IMG/VR virus record: IMGVR_UViG_3300025881_000110
Coordinates: 1 to 20,670 of that record
Length of the DNA stretch: 20,670 bases
Source of the DNA: a virus
Direction: 5' to 3' (one strand)
Shown: positions 1 to 6,496 of the stretch, piece by piece
Layout of the letters: each line of letters starts with the position of its first letter
How positions within the stretch are numbered: position 1 is the first letter of the stretch
Notes under the pieces: model-generated
What the model saw: the letters and a program-made list of their open reading frames with translations, nothing else
What the model was told of the DNA's origin: nothing
The model's database searches: none
Program-made: the position numbers and the translations under genes

Positions 1-145
1 CCTTCAATGCAACCATCGTTCTTTTTTGTTCCTCTACTGCACCTTCAAGTTTCATATTGTTTGCAGTGAGTGTTTGATTTTCATTAAACAGATACCAAGA
101 ACTTAATCCAAGTACCAGTATAATTGCTATAAAAAATTGATTCAT
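1..145 (-). CDS. small membrane-anchored coiled-coil protein, 3' end cut by window edge
   Basis: The start ATG at 145 overlaps the stop of the upstream 78-aa gene in a TAATG junction, so the two are translationally coupled. The 48 residues visible open with a short hydrophobic segment (about residues 4-20, FFIAIILVLGLSSWYLF) preceded by only MNQ. A polar, helix-forming stretch rich in E, K, Q and N follows. One N-terminal membrane helix plus a coiled coil is the layout of inner-membrane spanins (Rz-like) and of many small phage membrane proteins. The C-terminus is outside the window, so the family cannot be decided. That it is a real gene is supported by the overlap, the reading frame running to the edge, and the membrane helix; the lysis role is inference only. 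Confidence 0.7.
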   Translation of the reverse strand, partial: MNQFFIAIILVLGLSSWYLFNENQTLTANNMKLEGAVEEQKRTMVALK

Positions 146-381
146 TATTTCTCCTCAATCTTGTAGTCCAATCCACTGGACGAGCGAATCTCTACCATCT
201 TCTTGGTATCCCAATCTCTGAACTTTAAGTGTTTTTCCTTCTGAATTAGAAGTTTCTTTGCTGTGTAAACTGACTTATACATGTTTCCCTGCAACCCCTG
301 TTGACGGTAAACAGTTATTTCATATTCTTCTGAAAATATCCATCTCCAAAAGATTATCAGTTTTTCTTTCAATTTATTCAT
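145..381 (-). CDS. hypothetical protein, 78 aa
   Basis: I do not recognise the family. The protein is basic in its N-terminal part (MNKLKEK...), has an aromatic amphipathic patch at residues 9-16 (IIFWRWIF) that may touch a membrane, and ends in a mixed-charge tail with RSSSGLDYKIEEK. The ATG at 381 overlaps the last codons of the upstream oxygenase gene by 8 nt, and a GGAGA in that gene's 3' end serves as ribosome binding site. The stop overlaps the start of the next gene by one base. This tight packing with the downstream membrane protein suggests one translation unit. Function is unknown. Confidence 0.7.
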   Translation of the reverse strand: MNKLKEKLIIFWRWIFSEEYEITVYRQQGLQGNMYKSVYTAKKLLIQKEKHLKFRDWDTKKMVEIRSSSGLDYKIEEK

Positions 382-979
382 TCCAATATTCTCCCCATCC
401 TGTACATATGTATTTAGTGTTTGATAATGGAGGGTTTCCTCTATGGATATGGGTGAATTGTGCAGGCCAGACTAAACATGTCCCTTTAACAGGTTTAAAT
501 CTACAATGTTGATATAAAAATTCTGTTTCTCCACCTTCCTCAACATCATTTAAATATATCATCCATGCAAGAATCCTATGTCTAGTGACTGGAGTATCTG
601 ATTCATAATGCCACTGATGATATCCTTGACCCTTGTCTGTTCTTTGTATCTTTCCATCTATTGTTATTACATCAATATCATCTCTCATACCATAAGCATC
701 ACGATATTGTGGTAAGATATCACGATTTAATGCATCCCATATGGCCAGTTCATTTCGTACTCTCAACACTTGACCTTCATAATCTTCTTTATACCTGTGT
801 ACCATACCAACAGCAGTATCTTCTTTATCAAGAGGTGGTGCTGGGTCATATGATGGTCGTGATTTTGCAAGACCTTCTTCTTCATAGAACTTATAATTGT
901 CTAATATTTTATCTACAAGTCCATCATCTATAGCGTTATGGAAGACACCGATATGGTCTCCCCTTTTTTCAAATTCCAT
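374..979 (-). CDS. 2-oxoglutarate/Fe(II)-dependent oxygenase (prolyl-4-hydroxylase-like), 201 aa
   Basis: The C-terminal half carries a double-stranded beta-helix oxygenase signature. H124-Y-E126 is the proximal iron-binding pair (an HxE variant of HxD). WMIYLNDVEEGGETEF (residues 139-154) is the strand-turn typical of phage prolyl-hydroxylase-like enzymes. FTHIHRGNPP (175-184) carries the distal histidine (H177 or H179), and K189 in NTKYICTGW is the likely 2-oxoglutarate anchor. Family members couple decarboxylation of 2-oxoglutarate to hydroxylation of a protein, nucleotide or small molecule; the substrate here is unknown. Such enzymes are frequent in T4-like marine phages. The start follows the stop of the HAD nucleotidase by 6 nt without a clear Shine-Dalgarno. 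Fold assignment is fairly sure, the target is not. Confidence 0.85.
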   Translation of the reverse strand: MEFEKRGDHIGVFHNAIDDGLVDKILDNYKFYEEEGLAKSRPSYDPAPPLDKEDTAVGMVHRYKEDYEGQVLRVRNELAIWDALNRDILPQYRDAYGMRDDIDVITIDGKIQRTDKGQGYHQWHYESDTPVTRHRILAWMIYLNDVEEGGETEFLYQHCRFKPVKGTCLVWPAQFTHIHRGNPPLSNTKYICTGWGEYWNE

Positions 980-985
980 GTTAAT

Positions 986-1483
986 TTACTTTCTTAACTC
1001 CTTTAGTTGGTTAATAGTGTCTTCTGCACTAGTGTGTAAGATACCAATTCCACCGTGTTCTTCCCAAGCATCAAGGTTCTTCTGTCTGTCGTCAATGAGG
1101 ACACTCCCCTTGATTGCAAACATACCTTTTTGACTACCAGTCATAGTACAAGTGACTACCACTGAAGGACTCACGTGTTCTCTTATCCATTCGTTCTTGT
1201 CGAACACTACCAACTCTCTGTTGATAACACCTGCAGCAGTTAGGATTTCCCAAGGAAGTCCTGTATGTCTTATATATGCAACTAAGTCATACATATCTGG
1301 CATAGGTGGTAGGTTTCTGAACAGTCTCTTGTTAGTTAATTCTTCCTTCCTTTCGTCATAGTCGTTATGACCTTGGTCGGTATTAGGGAACTCTCTCCCT
1401 GTTAAAGTTTCAACACCAGTGTTGAAATCTGCCAATACTCCGTCCATATCAACGAAGATTCTTTTTATTTCTTTATTTTCCAT
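986..1483 (-). CDS. HAD-family 5'(3')-deoxyribonucleotidase-like phosphatase, 165 aa
   Basis: The protein begins MENKEIKRIFVDMDGVLADF, which holds the HAD motif I DxDGV with nucleophile and acid/base aspartates spaced as in the NT5C deoxyribonucleotidase family. Motif II is the threonine of EILTAAG, and motif IV is SVLIDDRQKNLDAW with the paired aspartates that bind magnesium. The family dephosphorylates (deoxy)nucleoside monophosphates, which fits the neighbouring reductase and glutaredoxin genes. The open frame extends upstream to 1561, but I chose ATG 1483 because the longer N-terminus would cross a sigma70-type promoter (1490-1519) and the stop of the previous gene, and because the motif-I strand starts right after this ATG. 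The ATG has no Shine-Dalgarno and coincides with the predicted transcription start. Substrate range is inferred. Confidence 0.85.
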   Translation of the reverse strand: MENKEIKRIFVDMDGVLADFNTGVETLTGREFPNTDQGHNDYDERKEELTNKRLFRNLPPMPDMYDLVAYIRHTGLPWEILTAAGVINRELVVFDKNEWIREHVSPSVVVTCTMTGSQKGMFAIKGSVLIDDRQKNLDAWEEHGGIGILHTSAEDTINQLKELRK

Positions 1484-1523
1484 ACTGTTAGTATACTCTT
1501 TTTTGCATGGCATTGTCAAGTGT
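1482..1523 (-). promoter_or_regulatory. sigma70-type promoter P1 (copy 1 of a repeated 42-bp cassette)
   Basis: On the minus strand, TTGACA (1519-1514) is followed after 18 nt by TATACT (1495-1490). The -35 is perfect and the -10 differs at one base. Counting six bases from the -10 puts +1 at 1483, the A of the nucleotidase ATG. The -10 lies in a small inverted repeat, ATACT-AAC-AGTAT, that could be an operator. The same cassette occurs at 1881-1922. Confidence 0.75.
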
Positions 1524-1526
1524 TTT

Positions 1527-1859
1527 TCATAGAAGTTTAATGAGTTGTTGTTCCATTTCACATCTTAAATTGTTTATATAAGTCCTATAATCACCATGTG
1601 GGCCACCCCATAAAGACTTTCTCAATTCACTGTATTCGGGATAAGATGAATAAGGATAGATTGCAAAAGTATCTGCACCTTCTTTATGACAATGTTCTTG
1701 TGGTCTAACATAACCTGCTTTAGATTTGCCTCTGTACTTTACAGAGAATAACCTTGATTTCATTATCTTCCTTATCTTAGGATGATATCTATAGATAATA
1801 GGTATTCCTTTAAAACAAGATGATTCATAGGTTGGGGATTGGTAGTCACATATATTCAT
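1527..1859 (-). CDS. hypothetical protein, 110 aa
   Basis: The family is not recognised. The protein starts MNICDYQSPTYESSCFKGIP and is rich in Y, R, K, C and H, including HCHKEGAD and the aromatic run FAIYPYSSYPEY. The clustered Cys/His residues hint at metal binding but form no standard motif. An upstream TTG in frame (1874) gives a longer frame. I prefer ATG 1859 because an AAGGA lies 6 nt before it and the predicted transcription start of promoter P2 (about 1882) leaves a normal 23-nt leader. It is therefore probably transcribed early from P2, separately from the methyltransferase. The stop at 1527 is just upstream of promoter P1. Confidence 0.65.
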   Translation of the reverse strand: MNICDYQSPTYESSCFKGIPIIYRYHPKIRKIMKSRLFSVKYRGKSKAGYVRPQEHCHKEGADTFAIYPYSSYPEYSELRKSLWGGPHGDYRTYINNLRCEMEQQLIKLL

Positions 1860-1880
1860 AATTTTCCTTTTCAATTTTTT

Positions 1881-1922
1881 ATACTGTTAGTATACCTTTT
1901 TTGTGGTAGCATTGTCAAGTGT
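1881..1922 (-). promoter_or_regulatory. sigma70-type promoter P2 (copy 2 of the 42-bp cassette)
   Basis: TTGACA at 1918-1913, an 18-nt spacer and TATACT at 1894-1889 on the minus strand. The first 13 and last 14 bases of the 42-bp unit are identical to P1 and the A-rich middle is similar. The cassette covers the last codons and the TAA stop of the methyltransferase gene. +1 is expected near 1882, giving a 23-nt leader with a Shine-Dalgarno for the 110-aa gene. Confidence 0.75.
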
Positions 1923-2714
1923 CTCTTTAAGTTTATTACCTGCAAATTCAACATAACTAGAGTCTATATCAATACCAATTGATTCAAATCCCAGTTCTTC
2001 TGCAACAATACAAGTTGTTCCAGTTCCTAAGTATGGTTCTAACATTACACCACTTTTTAATCCACTTACTTTAATGCATTTTTCAACTAGTTTTTTGGGA
2101 AATATCGCAGGGTGTTTACCTTTCATTGAGTCTTTACTGATTGACCCATGACCAACTGTTTCATAAGGTATGTGCCAAGAGTTTACAGTGGGTCTCCATG
2201 TTTTGCCAAATCTTTTGGCATTTTCTTCTGCCCATTGTGGATGATAACCAACACCACTGTCCTTTTGTGATATTTCAGTCTCACCTTTCTTTGTTAGATG
2301 AAACACATATTCCCATCCATTACATACATATTTTTTACTTTGTGATGTAGTTCCCTGTCCTCTGACATACCCATCTATTTCTATTCTTTTATTCCAAATA
2401 ATAGTGTTTTGCACCTTCCAATCTAATTGTGATACAAGTTGATAACACCAAAGAGGATTCTTTCTTGAAGGTTGTATGTTTAAGAACACATGGCCATCAT
2501 CTTTCATCTTAGTGAATACCATATTCCAAAAAGATGTTTGCCAATCAAGGTAATCTATTTTTTTATCTTGATATAACCCATAATTTCTACCTATATTATA
2601 AGGTGGACTACTAACAACAATGTCAACAGATTGGTCTTTTAGTTCATTAATTATTGTAGTGGAATCACCACAATGTAAGGTTGTATTTCCTATAGTTTCT
2701 GTTTTAGTTATCAT
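1887..2714 (-). CDS. DNA methyltransferase, beta-class N6-adenine or N4-cytosine type, 275 aa
   Basis: The catalytic motif IV, DIVVSSPPYNIG (residues 31-42, S-P-P-Y at 36-39), precedes the S-adenosylmethionine motif I, EPYLGTGTT (226-234), followed by GFESIGIDID. This motif order defines the beta class, as in CcrM and PvuII methylase. SPPY is more usual in N4-cytosine enzymes and DPPY in N6-adenine enzymes, so the target base is open. WRPTVNSWHIPY (172-183) probably belongs to the target-recognition region. There is no partner endonuclease nearby, so this looks like a solitary phage enzyme for protecting or marking phage DNA. The gene overlaps the peptidase gene by 11 nt at its start, and its 3' end contains promoter P2. 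Confidence 0.9.
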   Translation of the reverse strand: MITKTETIGNTTLHCGDSTTIINELKDQSVDIVVSSPPYNIGRNYGLYQDKKIDYLDWQTSFWNMVFTKMKDDGHVFLNIQPSRKNPLWCYQLVSQLDWKVQNTIIWNKRIEIDGYVRGQGTTSQSKKYVCNGWEYVFHLTKKGETEISQKDSGVGYHPQWAEENAKRFGKTWRPTVNSWHIPYETVGHGSISKDSMKGKHPAIFPKKLVEKCIKVSGLKSGVMLEPYLGTGTTCIVAEELGFESIGIDIDSSYVEFAGNKLKETLDNATTKKVY

Positions 2715-3012
2715 TCATTCTATATGCAAGTGTTTCTGCTTCATTCTCATCTATGGATTCGTTGTTTATAACCTGTCTTACATGCACCATCTCATGTGCA
2801 AGTGTTATGTATCTCTCCTCATCGTACTTAACAAACATCTCCATATACATGTTTACCCTTGCATTATGTGGGTAATCTATGAATCCTTGTCGTTTATCGG
2901 GATGTGGTAGTCTGAATATATTCAGTGTGACTTTGGAATTTGATATTCCTAGTTGATTTGCAAAGTCTATTGCTTTGTCTCTCAATTTCACATTGTTGCA
3001 TAATATATTCAT
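2704..3012 (-). CDS. small HExxH zinc metallopeptidase-like protein, 102 aa
   Basis: The motif HEMVH (H73, E74, H77) is the zinc-binding and catalytic site of zincin peptidases. ENEAETLAY (residues 90-97) just after it supplies a glutamate that can be the third zinc ligand. The whole protein is little more than a minimal zincin core: an N-terminal helix-strand segment, the RVNMYME strand and the active-site helix. Similar small SprT- or ImmA-like proteins occur in phages, with unknown targets. The gene sits between the zinc-ribbon gene (7-nt gap) and the methyltransferase (11-nt overlap). No Shine-Dalgarno is seen before ATG 3012. The fold is likely; the substrate is unknown. Confidence 0.75.
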   Translation of the reverse strand: MNILCNNVKLRDKAIDFANQLGISNSKVTLNIFRLPHPDKRQGFIDYPHNARVNMYMEMFVKYDEERYITLAHEMVHVRQVINNESIDENEAETLAYRMNDN

Positions 3013-3019
3013 AGTCTAT

Positions 3020-3172
3020 CTAATCATCAAAGTCCTCTAGTTCTTCAATGTTATCCTCATCCACTTCAGCACCACATAATGGACAATACTCCACATTATA
3101 CTGATATGAATCCATCTCATGTTCTACATCAGATTGACTCTTACATGCATCACAATATAATTTAACTCTCAT
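3020..3172 (-). CDS. zinc-ribbon protein, 50 aa
   Basis: A short frame starts at ATG 3172, overlapping the end of the 81-aa gene by 11 nt, and ends with TAG at 3020-3022. The product begins MRVKLYCDACKSQ and continues with EYCPLCGAEVDEDN. The two CxxC knuckles about 20 residues apart form a zinc ribbon. The tail is very acidic (DEDNIEELEDFDD). Small stand-alone zinc ribbons of this kind are common in T4-like phages and may bind nucleic acid or RNA polymerase, but the role is unknown. Evidence that it is real: tight overlap with both neighbours, intact cysteine pairs and no frame interruption. Confidence 0.8.
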   Translation of the reverse strand: MRVKLYCDACKSQSDVEHEMDSYQYNVEYCPLCGAEVDEDNIEELEDFDD

Positions 3173-3407
3173 CTAGTTCTTTCTCCCCGACAACTTCTTT
3201 CCAAAGATTGTCAAATGATTTTGCTTTTCCATTCAGTTCAACAAACGGGACTTTACGGTCAACGTCTGCCTTTGCAAAGTCCACCCCTTGTATTTTATAT
3301 CTAACACTATTTTCAATTATGTCCAGTGTTTCTAACATGGTTATGATTCTCCAGTCTTGAGCCCCTTGTTGGTCTTCGGGTAATAGATATGCAACAAACT
3401 CTCTCAT
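3162..3407 (-). CDS. hypothetical protein, 81 aa, possibly a cysteine-less thioredoxin-fold relative
   Basis: No firm family. The C-terminal part has VDFAKADVDRKVPFVELNGK (residues 42-61), reminiscent of the strand and cis-proline (VP) segment of glutaredoxins and thioredoxins, followed by a helix FDNLWKEVVGE. The N-terminal half has no CxxC. The start codon overlaps the glutaredoxin stop in a TAATG, so the two proteins are coupled. A degenerate paralogue or partner of the neighbouring glutaredoxin is a reasonable guess only. Its 3' end overlaps the zinc-ribbon gene. Confidence 0.65.
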   Translation of the reverse strand: MREFVAYLLPEDQQGAQDWRIITMLETLDIIENSVRYKIQGVDFAKADVDRKVPFVELNGKAKSFDNLWKEVVGEKELDES

Positions 3408-3646
3408 TAGTCTTCCCGAACATTTCCGTGTTTTACGAACTCTGCAAGTTGGTCGTATCCACCAATAGCATTTCCATCCACTCTGATTTGTGGAAATGTT
3501 CGTGCAGTTGGAAATTCCTCAAAGAGTTCTTCTCTAGTGAAATCAGTATCCAACTGTTTATAAGTGTATTCTAGTCCTTCCTTTTCACATAAAGACTTTG
3601 CTTTATCACAAAATGGACATTGTGTTTTTCCAAATATTTCAATCAT
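3407..3646 (-). CDS. glutaredoxin, 79 aa
   Basis: Residues 1-20, MIEIFGKTQCPFCDKAKSLC, hold the first beta strand and the CPFC redox centre. TFPQI (about residues 50-54) is the cis-proline loop, and GGYDQLAEF the glycine pair and helix that bind glutathione. The length is typical of phage NrdC-type glutaredoxins. In T4-like phages such a protein reduces ribonucleotide reductase after each turnover, which fits the nrdB and nrdA genes upstream in the same transcript. The start overlaps the preceding 55-aa gene (ATGA), with GGAG a few bases upstream as ribosome binding site. Confidence 0.92.
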   Translation of the reverse strand: MIEIFGKTQCPFCDKAKSLCEKEGLEYTYKQLDTDFTREELFEEFPTARTFPQIRVDGNAIGGYDQLAEFVKHGNVRED

Positions 3647-3810
3647 AATAAGTAATCACTCCTTTCTTTCTTTGCAGTATATATTGTTCCAGTCTTACGA
3701 CCATAATATGGGTCTTTCTCAACACCTTTAGTTCCTTCGTCAAAGAAGAAAAAGGTTATCAATGACACTAGTGCCAACCAAATAATTGCTATTAATAATA
3801 CTGCGTCCAT
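3643..3810 (-). CDS. small single-pass membrane protein, 55 aa
   Basis: A short frame from ATG 3810 to TGA 3643-3645. The product starts MDAVLLIAIIWLALVSLITF and continues FFF, one strong membrane helix at about residues 3-23. A soluble tail with DEGTKGVEKDPYYGRK follows. The start overlaps the QueC-like gene stop (TAATG) and the stop overlaps the glutaredoxin start (ATGA). A GAGGGA sequence lies 6-11 nt before the ATG. Coupling on both sides and the clean helix argue that it is real. The function is unknown. Confidence 0.75.
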   Translation of the reverse strand: MDAVLLIAIIWLALVSLITFFFFDEGTKGVEKDPYYGRKTGTIYTAKKERSDYLL

Positions 3811-4436
3811 TATATTCCCTCTACGTATAAGTGTTTATGAGACATAGATTGGTATTCTTTACACTTAGAACACTTATTGCATGGTTGTAAATCATCTGTT
3901 GGATAACTGCAACTTACCACAAGTGGTTTAATATTGTCGGGAATACTTTCCCACATCTTTTTCTTAGTCCATCCACTCAATGGTGGATACATTTTTTGGT
4001 CATGGTCAAGTCCATTCATTATTCTTCCAAAGAACTCAAATGCAATTTGAAATTCCCATGCCCTTGGTAGGAAGTGGTAATCACCTCCATCACCATATTC
4101 TAGTATTCCACTGTTAACTCCCCAGTAGAATTTTTTAACTTGTGGATACTTAAGTGCAGCAGTGCAACATGCAAGTATCCAATGTTTAGATGAATGAAAG
4201 TAATCCTCTGATTCACCAAAATATGGATTAGGTGAATAGACTGGATGTTCATGTATGATAAGGGGGGTCTTTAACATATCACATATCTCTACTACATTAT
4301 GTCTTAACTTTTTTGCTTGTGATTGGGGATTGGGAAAAATACTATGCAATGCAACTACATTCTCGTTTCTTTCCTTTAACCAATTCAACAATGCGACAGA
4401 TTCTACTCCACCACTAAACATAACAATACTTTCCAT
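3810..4436 (-). CDS. queC: QueC-like PP-loop ATPase (7-cyano-7-deazaguanine synthase family), 208 aa
   Basis: The N-terminus MESIVMFSGGVESVALLNWL contains the PP-loop SGGVES (residues 8-13) that binds the pyrophosphate of ATP. The C-terminal part has four cysteines, C176, C186, C189 and C192 (SCSYPTDD..PCNKCSKC), the zinc site characteristic of QueC. Together they support a QueC/ExsB-like enzyme, which converts 7-carboxy-7-deazaguanine to preQ0. Phages use preQ0 either for tRNA queuosine or, as in some DNA-modifying phages, to replace guanine. No QueD, QueE, FolE or transglycosylase gene is in the window, so the pathway here is open. The ATG directly follows the NrdB stop (TAGATG). Family is likely; a divergent PP-loop enzyme with other chemistry is the alternative. 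Confidence 0.8.
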   Translation of the reverse strand: MESIVMFSGGVESVALLNWLKERNENVVALHSIFPNPQSQAKKLRHNVVEICDMLKTPLIIHEHPVYSPNPYFGESEDYFHSSKHWILACCTAALKYPQVKKFYWGVNSGILEYGDGGDYHFLPRAWEFQIAFEFFGRIMNGLDHDQKMYPPLSGWTKKKMWESIPDNIKPLVVSCSYPTDDLQPCNKCSKCKEYQSMSHKHLYVEGI

Positions 4437-5534
4437 CTACAATTTAAAGTCCTCAAAGGTAGAATCATCTACATCTTGTTTGATACCACCAATGACATAA
4501 GACTCTATCTCTGTCTCTTGTGGTGCATTCTGAAGTCCTCTACTGTTGAACCAATGTTGTGTCCATGGTAAAGGGTTGTTTGTTGAAGAAATGTCATAGA
4601 TAGGATTGAGTCCTATAGCACGAAGTCTTTTGTTTGCAATAAACTCAACATAGTTTCCTAGTAGTTGTGTTGATAATCCAATCATAGAACCATGTTGGAA
4701 TAGGAAGTCTGCCCAATCTTTCTCTTGTTTGACTGCATCTTCGTATAACTCATATACTTCCTTTTCACAATCTTTCATTACTTGATTCATTAACTTATCG
4801 TTTTCTTGGTTCTTATAACACTTTAGTATGTGTTGTGATATTGCAAGATGTTGTGATTCGTCTCTTGCAATAAGAGATATAATCTTTGCACTTCCTTCCA
4901 TCATCTTAAGTTCTCCGAATCCGAATGAACAAGCAAAGGATACAAAGAATCTGATTCCTTCTAAGATGTTAACTGATATCAATGCAAGGTATAGTGCCTT
5001 ATATAAATCGTAATCATCTACTTTAAGACCAAGTAATCTTCTACGACCAAGTGCAATAAACTCGTCATACTTTTCAGTGACCATTTCTGCACGTTTTACA
5101 ATTGCTTCTTCGTCAAGTATAGTGTCAAAGATATCACTAGGGTCTGCATAGATATTCTTAACAATATGTGTATAACTTCTACTATGGATTGTCTCCATAA
5201 AATCCCAAGTAATAATACAAGACTCGAGTTCGGGAAGTGTCACAAACGGTAAAAATGCTATGGATGGAGCACGACCTTGAACCGAGTCTAGTAAAGTTTG
5301 ATACCTCAAATTAGAGGTAAATATGTGTTTTTGTGCATCATTAAGATTCTGATAATCTGCTCTATCTTTCTGTAGAGATACCTCTTCGGGTCTCCAAAAG
5401 AATCCTAATTGCGTTTGGGTGAGTTTATCAAATATCGGATACTTGAACTCATCAAATCTCTGTGTGTTTAACTCCTCTCCAAAGAATAACTTATTCTTTG
5501 TGAAGTCAACTTTGTTCTTATTAAATACTGTCAT
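4437..5534 (-). CDS. nrdB: ribonucleoside-diphosphate reductase class I, beta subunit
   Basis: The 365-aa protein has the full di-iron and radical set of class Ia R2 proteins: D83 (LLDSVQG), E114 and H117 with radical tyrosine Y121 (ETIHSRSYTHI), E192 (NILEGIRFF), and E226 and H229 (ARDESQH). The acidic C-terminal tail ending DDSTFEDFKL is the segment that docks into the alpha subunit. It provides the tyrosyl radical needed by NrdA to make deoxynucleotides for phage DNA synthesis. The start overlaps the oxygenase stop (ATGA), with GAAAAG upstream. All key residues are intact. Confidence 0.97.
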   Translation of the reverse strand: MTVFNKNKVDFTKNKLFFGEELNTQRFDEFKYPIFDKLTQTQLGFFWRPEEVSLQKDRADYQNLNDAQKHIFTSNLRYQTLLDSVQGRAPSIAFLPFVTLPELESCIITWDFMETIHSRSYTHIVKNIYADPSDIFDTILDEEAIVKRAEMVTEKYDEFIALGRRRLLGLKVDDYDLYKALYLALISVNILEGIRFFVSFACSFGFGELKMMEGSAKIISLIARDESQHLAISQHILKCYKNQENDKLMNQVMKDCEKEVYELYEDAVKQEKDWADFLFQHGSMIGLSTQLLGNYVEFIANKRLRAIGLNPIYDISSTNNPLPWTQHWFNSRGLQNAPQETEIESYVIGGIKQDVDDSTFEDFKL

Positions 5535-6496
5535 TTCTTTTCGTCTAGCCTTGTTATATGGGAATAGTTATTTAGATAATAACTTCTTTCTTGTGGGTGA
5601 TTAGGATATTTTAGTTTTGCAGTTTCCCATTCATTCCAATTTTCCATTGCCTGTTCATAATCTTTTGATTTTGAATCTTGGGGTGCATATCTATTTGCTC
5701 TTCCATCATATGCAAATGCACTCATATGTCTAGAATCTTGACCTCTGTCATGGTTAGGATTTGCACCTGGCCATTCGTTTATATTTCCATATGGATTGAT
5801 AAAATGTAAAAACATATGATAACTATAATCTCCTAAAAATCTATCTCTCCAATGAATTGCATTCGGCCCTTGATATAATAATACATCTCCTACTTCTAAG
5901 GAGATACATGCTGCACCATTTTTCTTTCTTTCTCTATGATTTTTCTCTTGTGTTAATGACTGAATTACATTTATGTCGGGATGTTCTATAACAGAAGTCC
6001 CATGTTTTACCCATATATTCCATGGAGAATTATCATCAGATTTATAGTCCAAACATATAGTTGTTGATATCTCACATGATGGTCTATCAACATGTGCATT
6101 TAAATATGCACCTCTATCGTATTTTCTAGTAAATGCATATGTTTCTACAAGTTTTAAATCAAACACATCTTCTAATGCATTTCTTAACCAATGTTGTAGT
6201 GCTACTGCAGGTGGAAACTGATATGCCCCTTGAGACTTAAATAAAGTGTCTTTAGGTGAAGCATCAATAATATCTTCTTCTCTATGAAAGAAATGTTGAT
6301 TATGTGTTTCTTCATTTTCTATGACCTTCCATGCATCTAGTGTCATAGTAATAATTTCTTTGGGTATAAAGTTTTTTAGAACTACATATCCGTTTTCCAT
6401 AAAATTCATAGTCACTGGAGATATGCGTCCAGTCATAGTTTCTCCACCATCTACGTATTGTATTTTTACAGTCTTGTCCTTAGATGGCACAGGCAT
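5531..6496 (-). CDS. 2-oxoglutarate/Fe(II)-dependent oxygenase-like protein, 321 aa
   Basis: Between nrdA and nrdB lies a cupin-fold oxygenase: H135-V-D137 (NAHVDRPSCEI) as proximal iron ligands, VGDVLLYQGPNAIHWRD (about residues 202-218) with distal histidine H215, and a nearby arginine that may hold 2-oxoglutarate. The N-terminal 100 residues (MPVPSKDKTVKIQY..., FHREEDIIDASP) are not recognised. The frame is open up to 6514, but the first ATGATGAGGAGG is itself the ribosome binding site; ATG 6496 follows AGGAGG by 6 nt, so I start there. The gene overlaps both nrdA (17 nt) and nrdB (4 nt), so it is expressed with the reductase. Substrate unknown. It differs clearly from the smaller oxygenase at 374-979. 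Confidence 0.8.
   Translation of the reverse strand: MPVPSKDKTVKIQYVDGGETMTGRISPVTMNFMENGYVVLKNFIPKEIITMTLDAWKVIENEETHNQHFFHREEDIIDASPKDTLFKSQGAYQFPPAVALQHWLRNALEDVFDLKLVETYAFTRKYDRGAYLNAHVDRPSCEISTTICLDYKSDDNSPWNIWVKHGTSVIEHPDINVIQSLTQEKNHRERKKNGAACISLEVGDVLLYQGPNAIHWRDRFLGDYSYHMFLHFINPYGNINEWPGANPNHDRGQDSRHMSAFAYDGRANRYAPQDSKSKDYEQAMENWNEWETAKLKYPNHPQERSYYLNNYSHITRLDEKK

Noticed and set aside
1484-1561. N-terminal extension of the HAD nucleotidase
   Set aside because: It crosses promoter P1 and the previous gene's stop, and adds no family-like residues before the DxDGV strand.
3808-3816. TATAAT before the 55-aa membrane protein
   Set aside because: No -35 resembling TTGACA at the right distance, and the gene is coupled to its upstream neighbour with a GAGGGA ribosome site.
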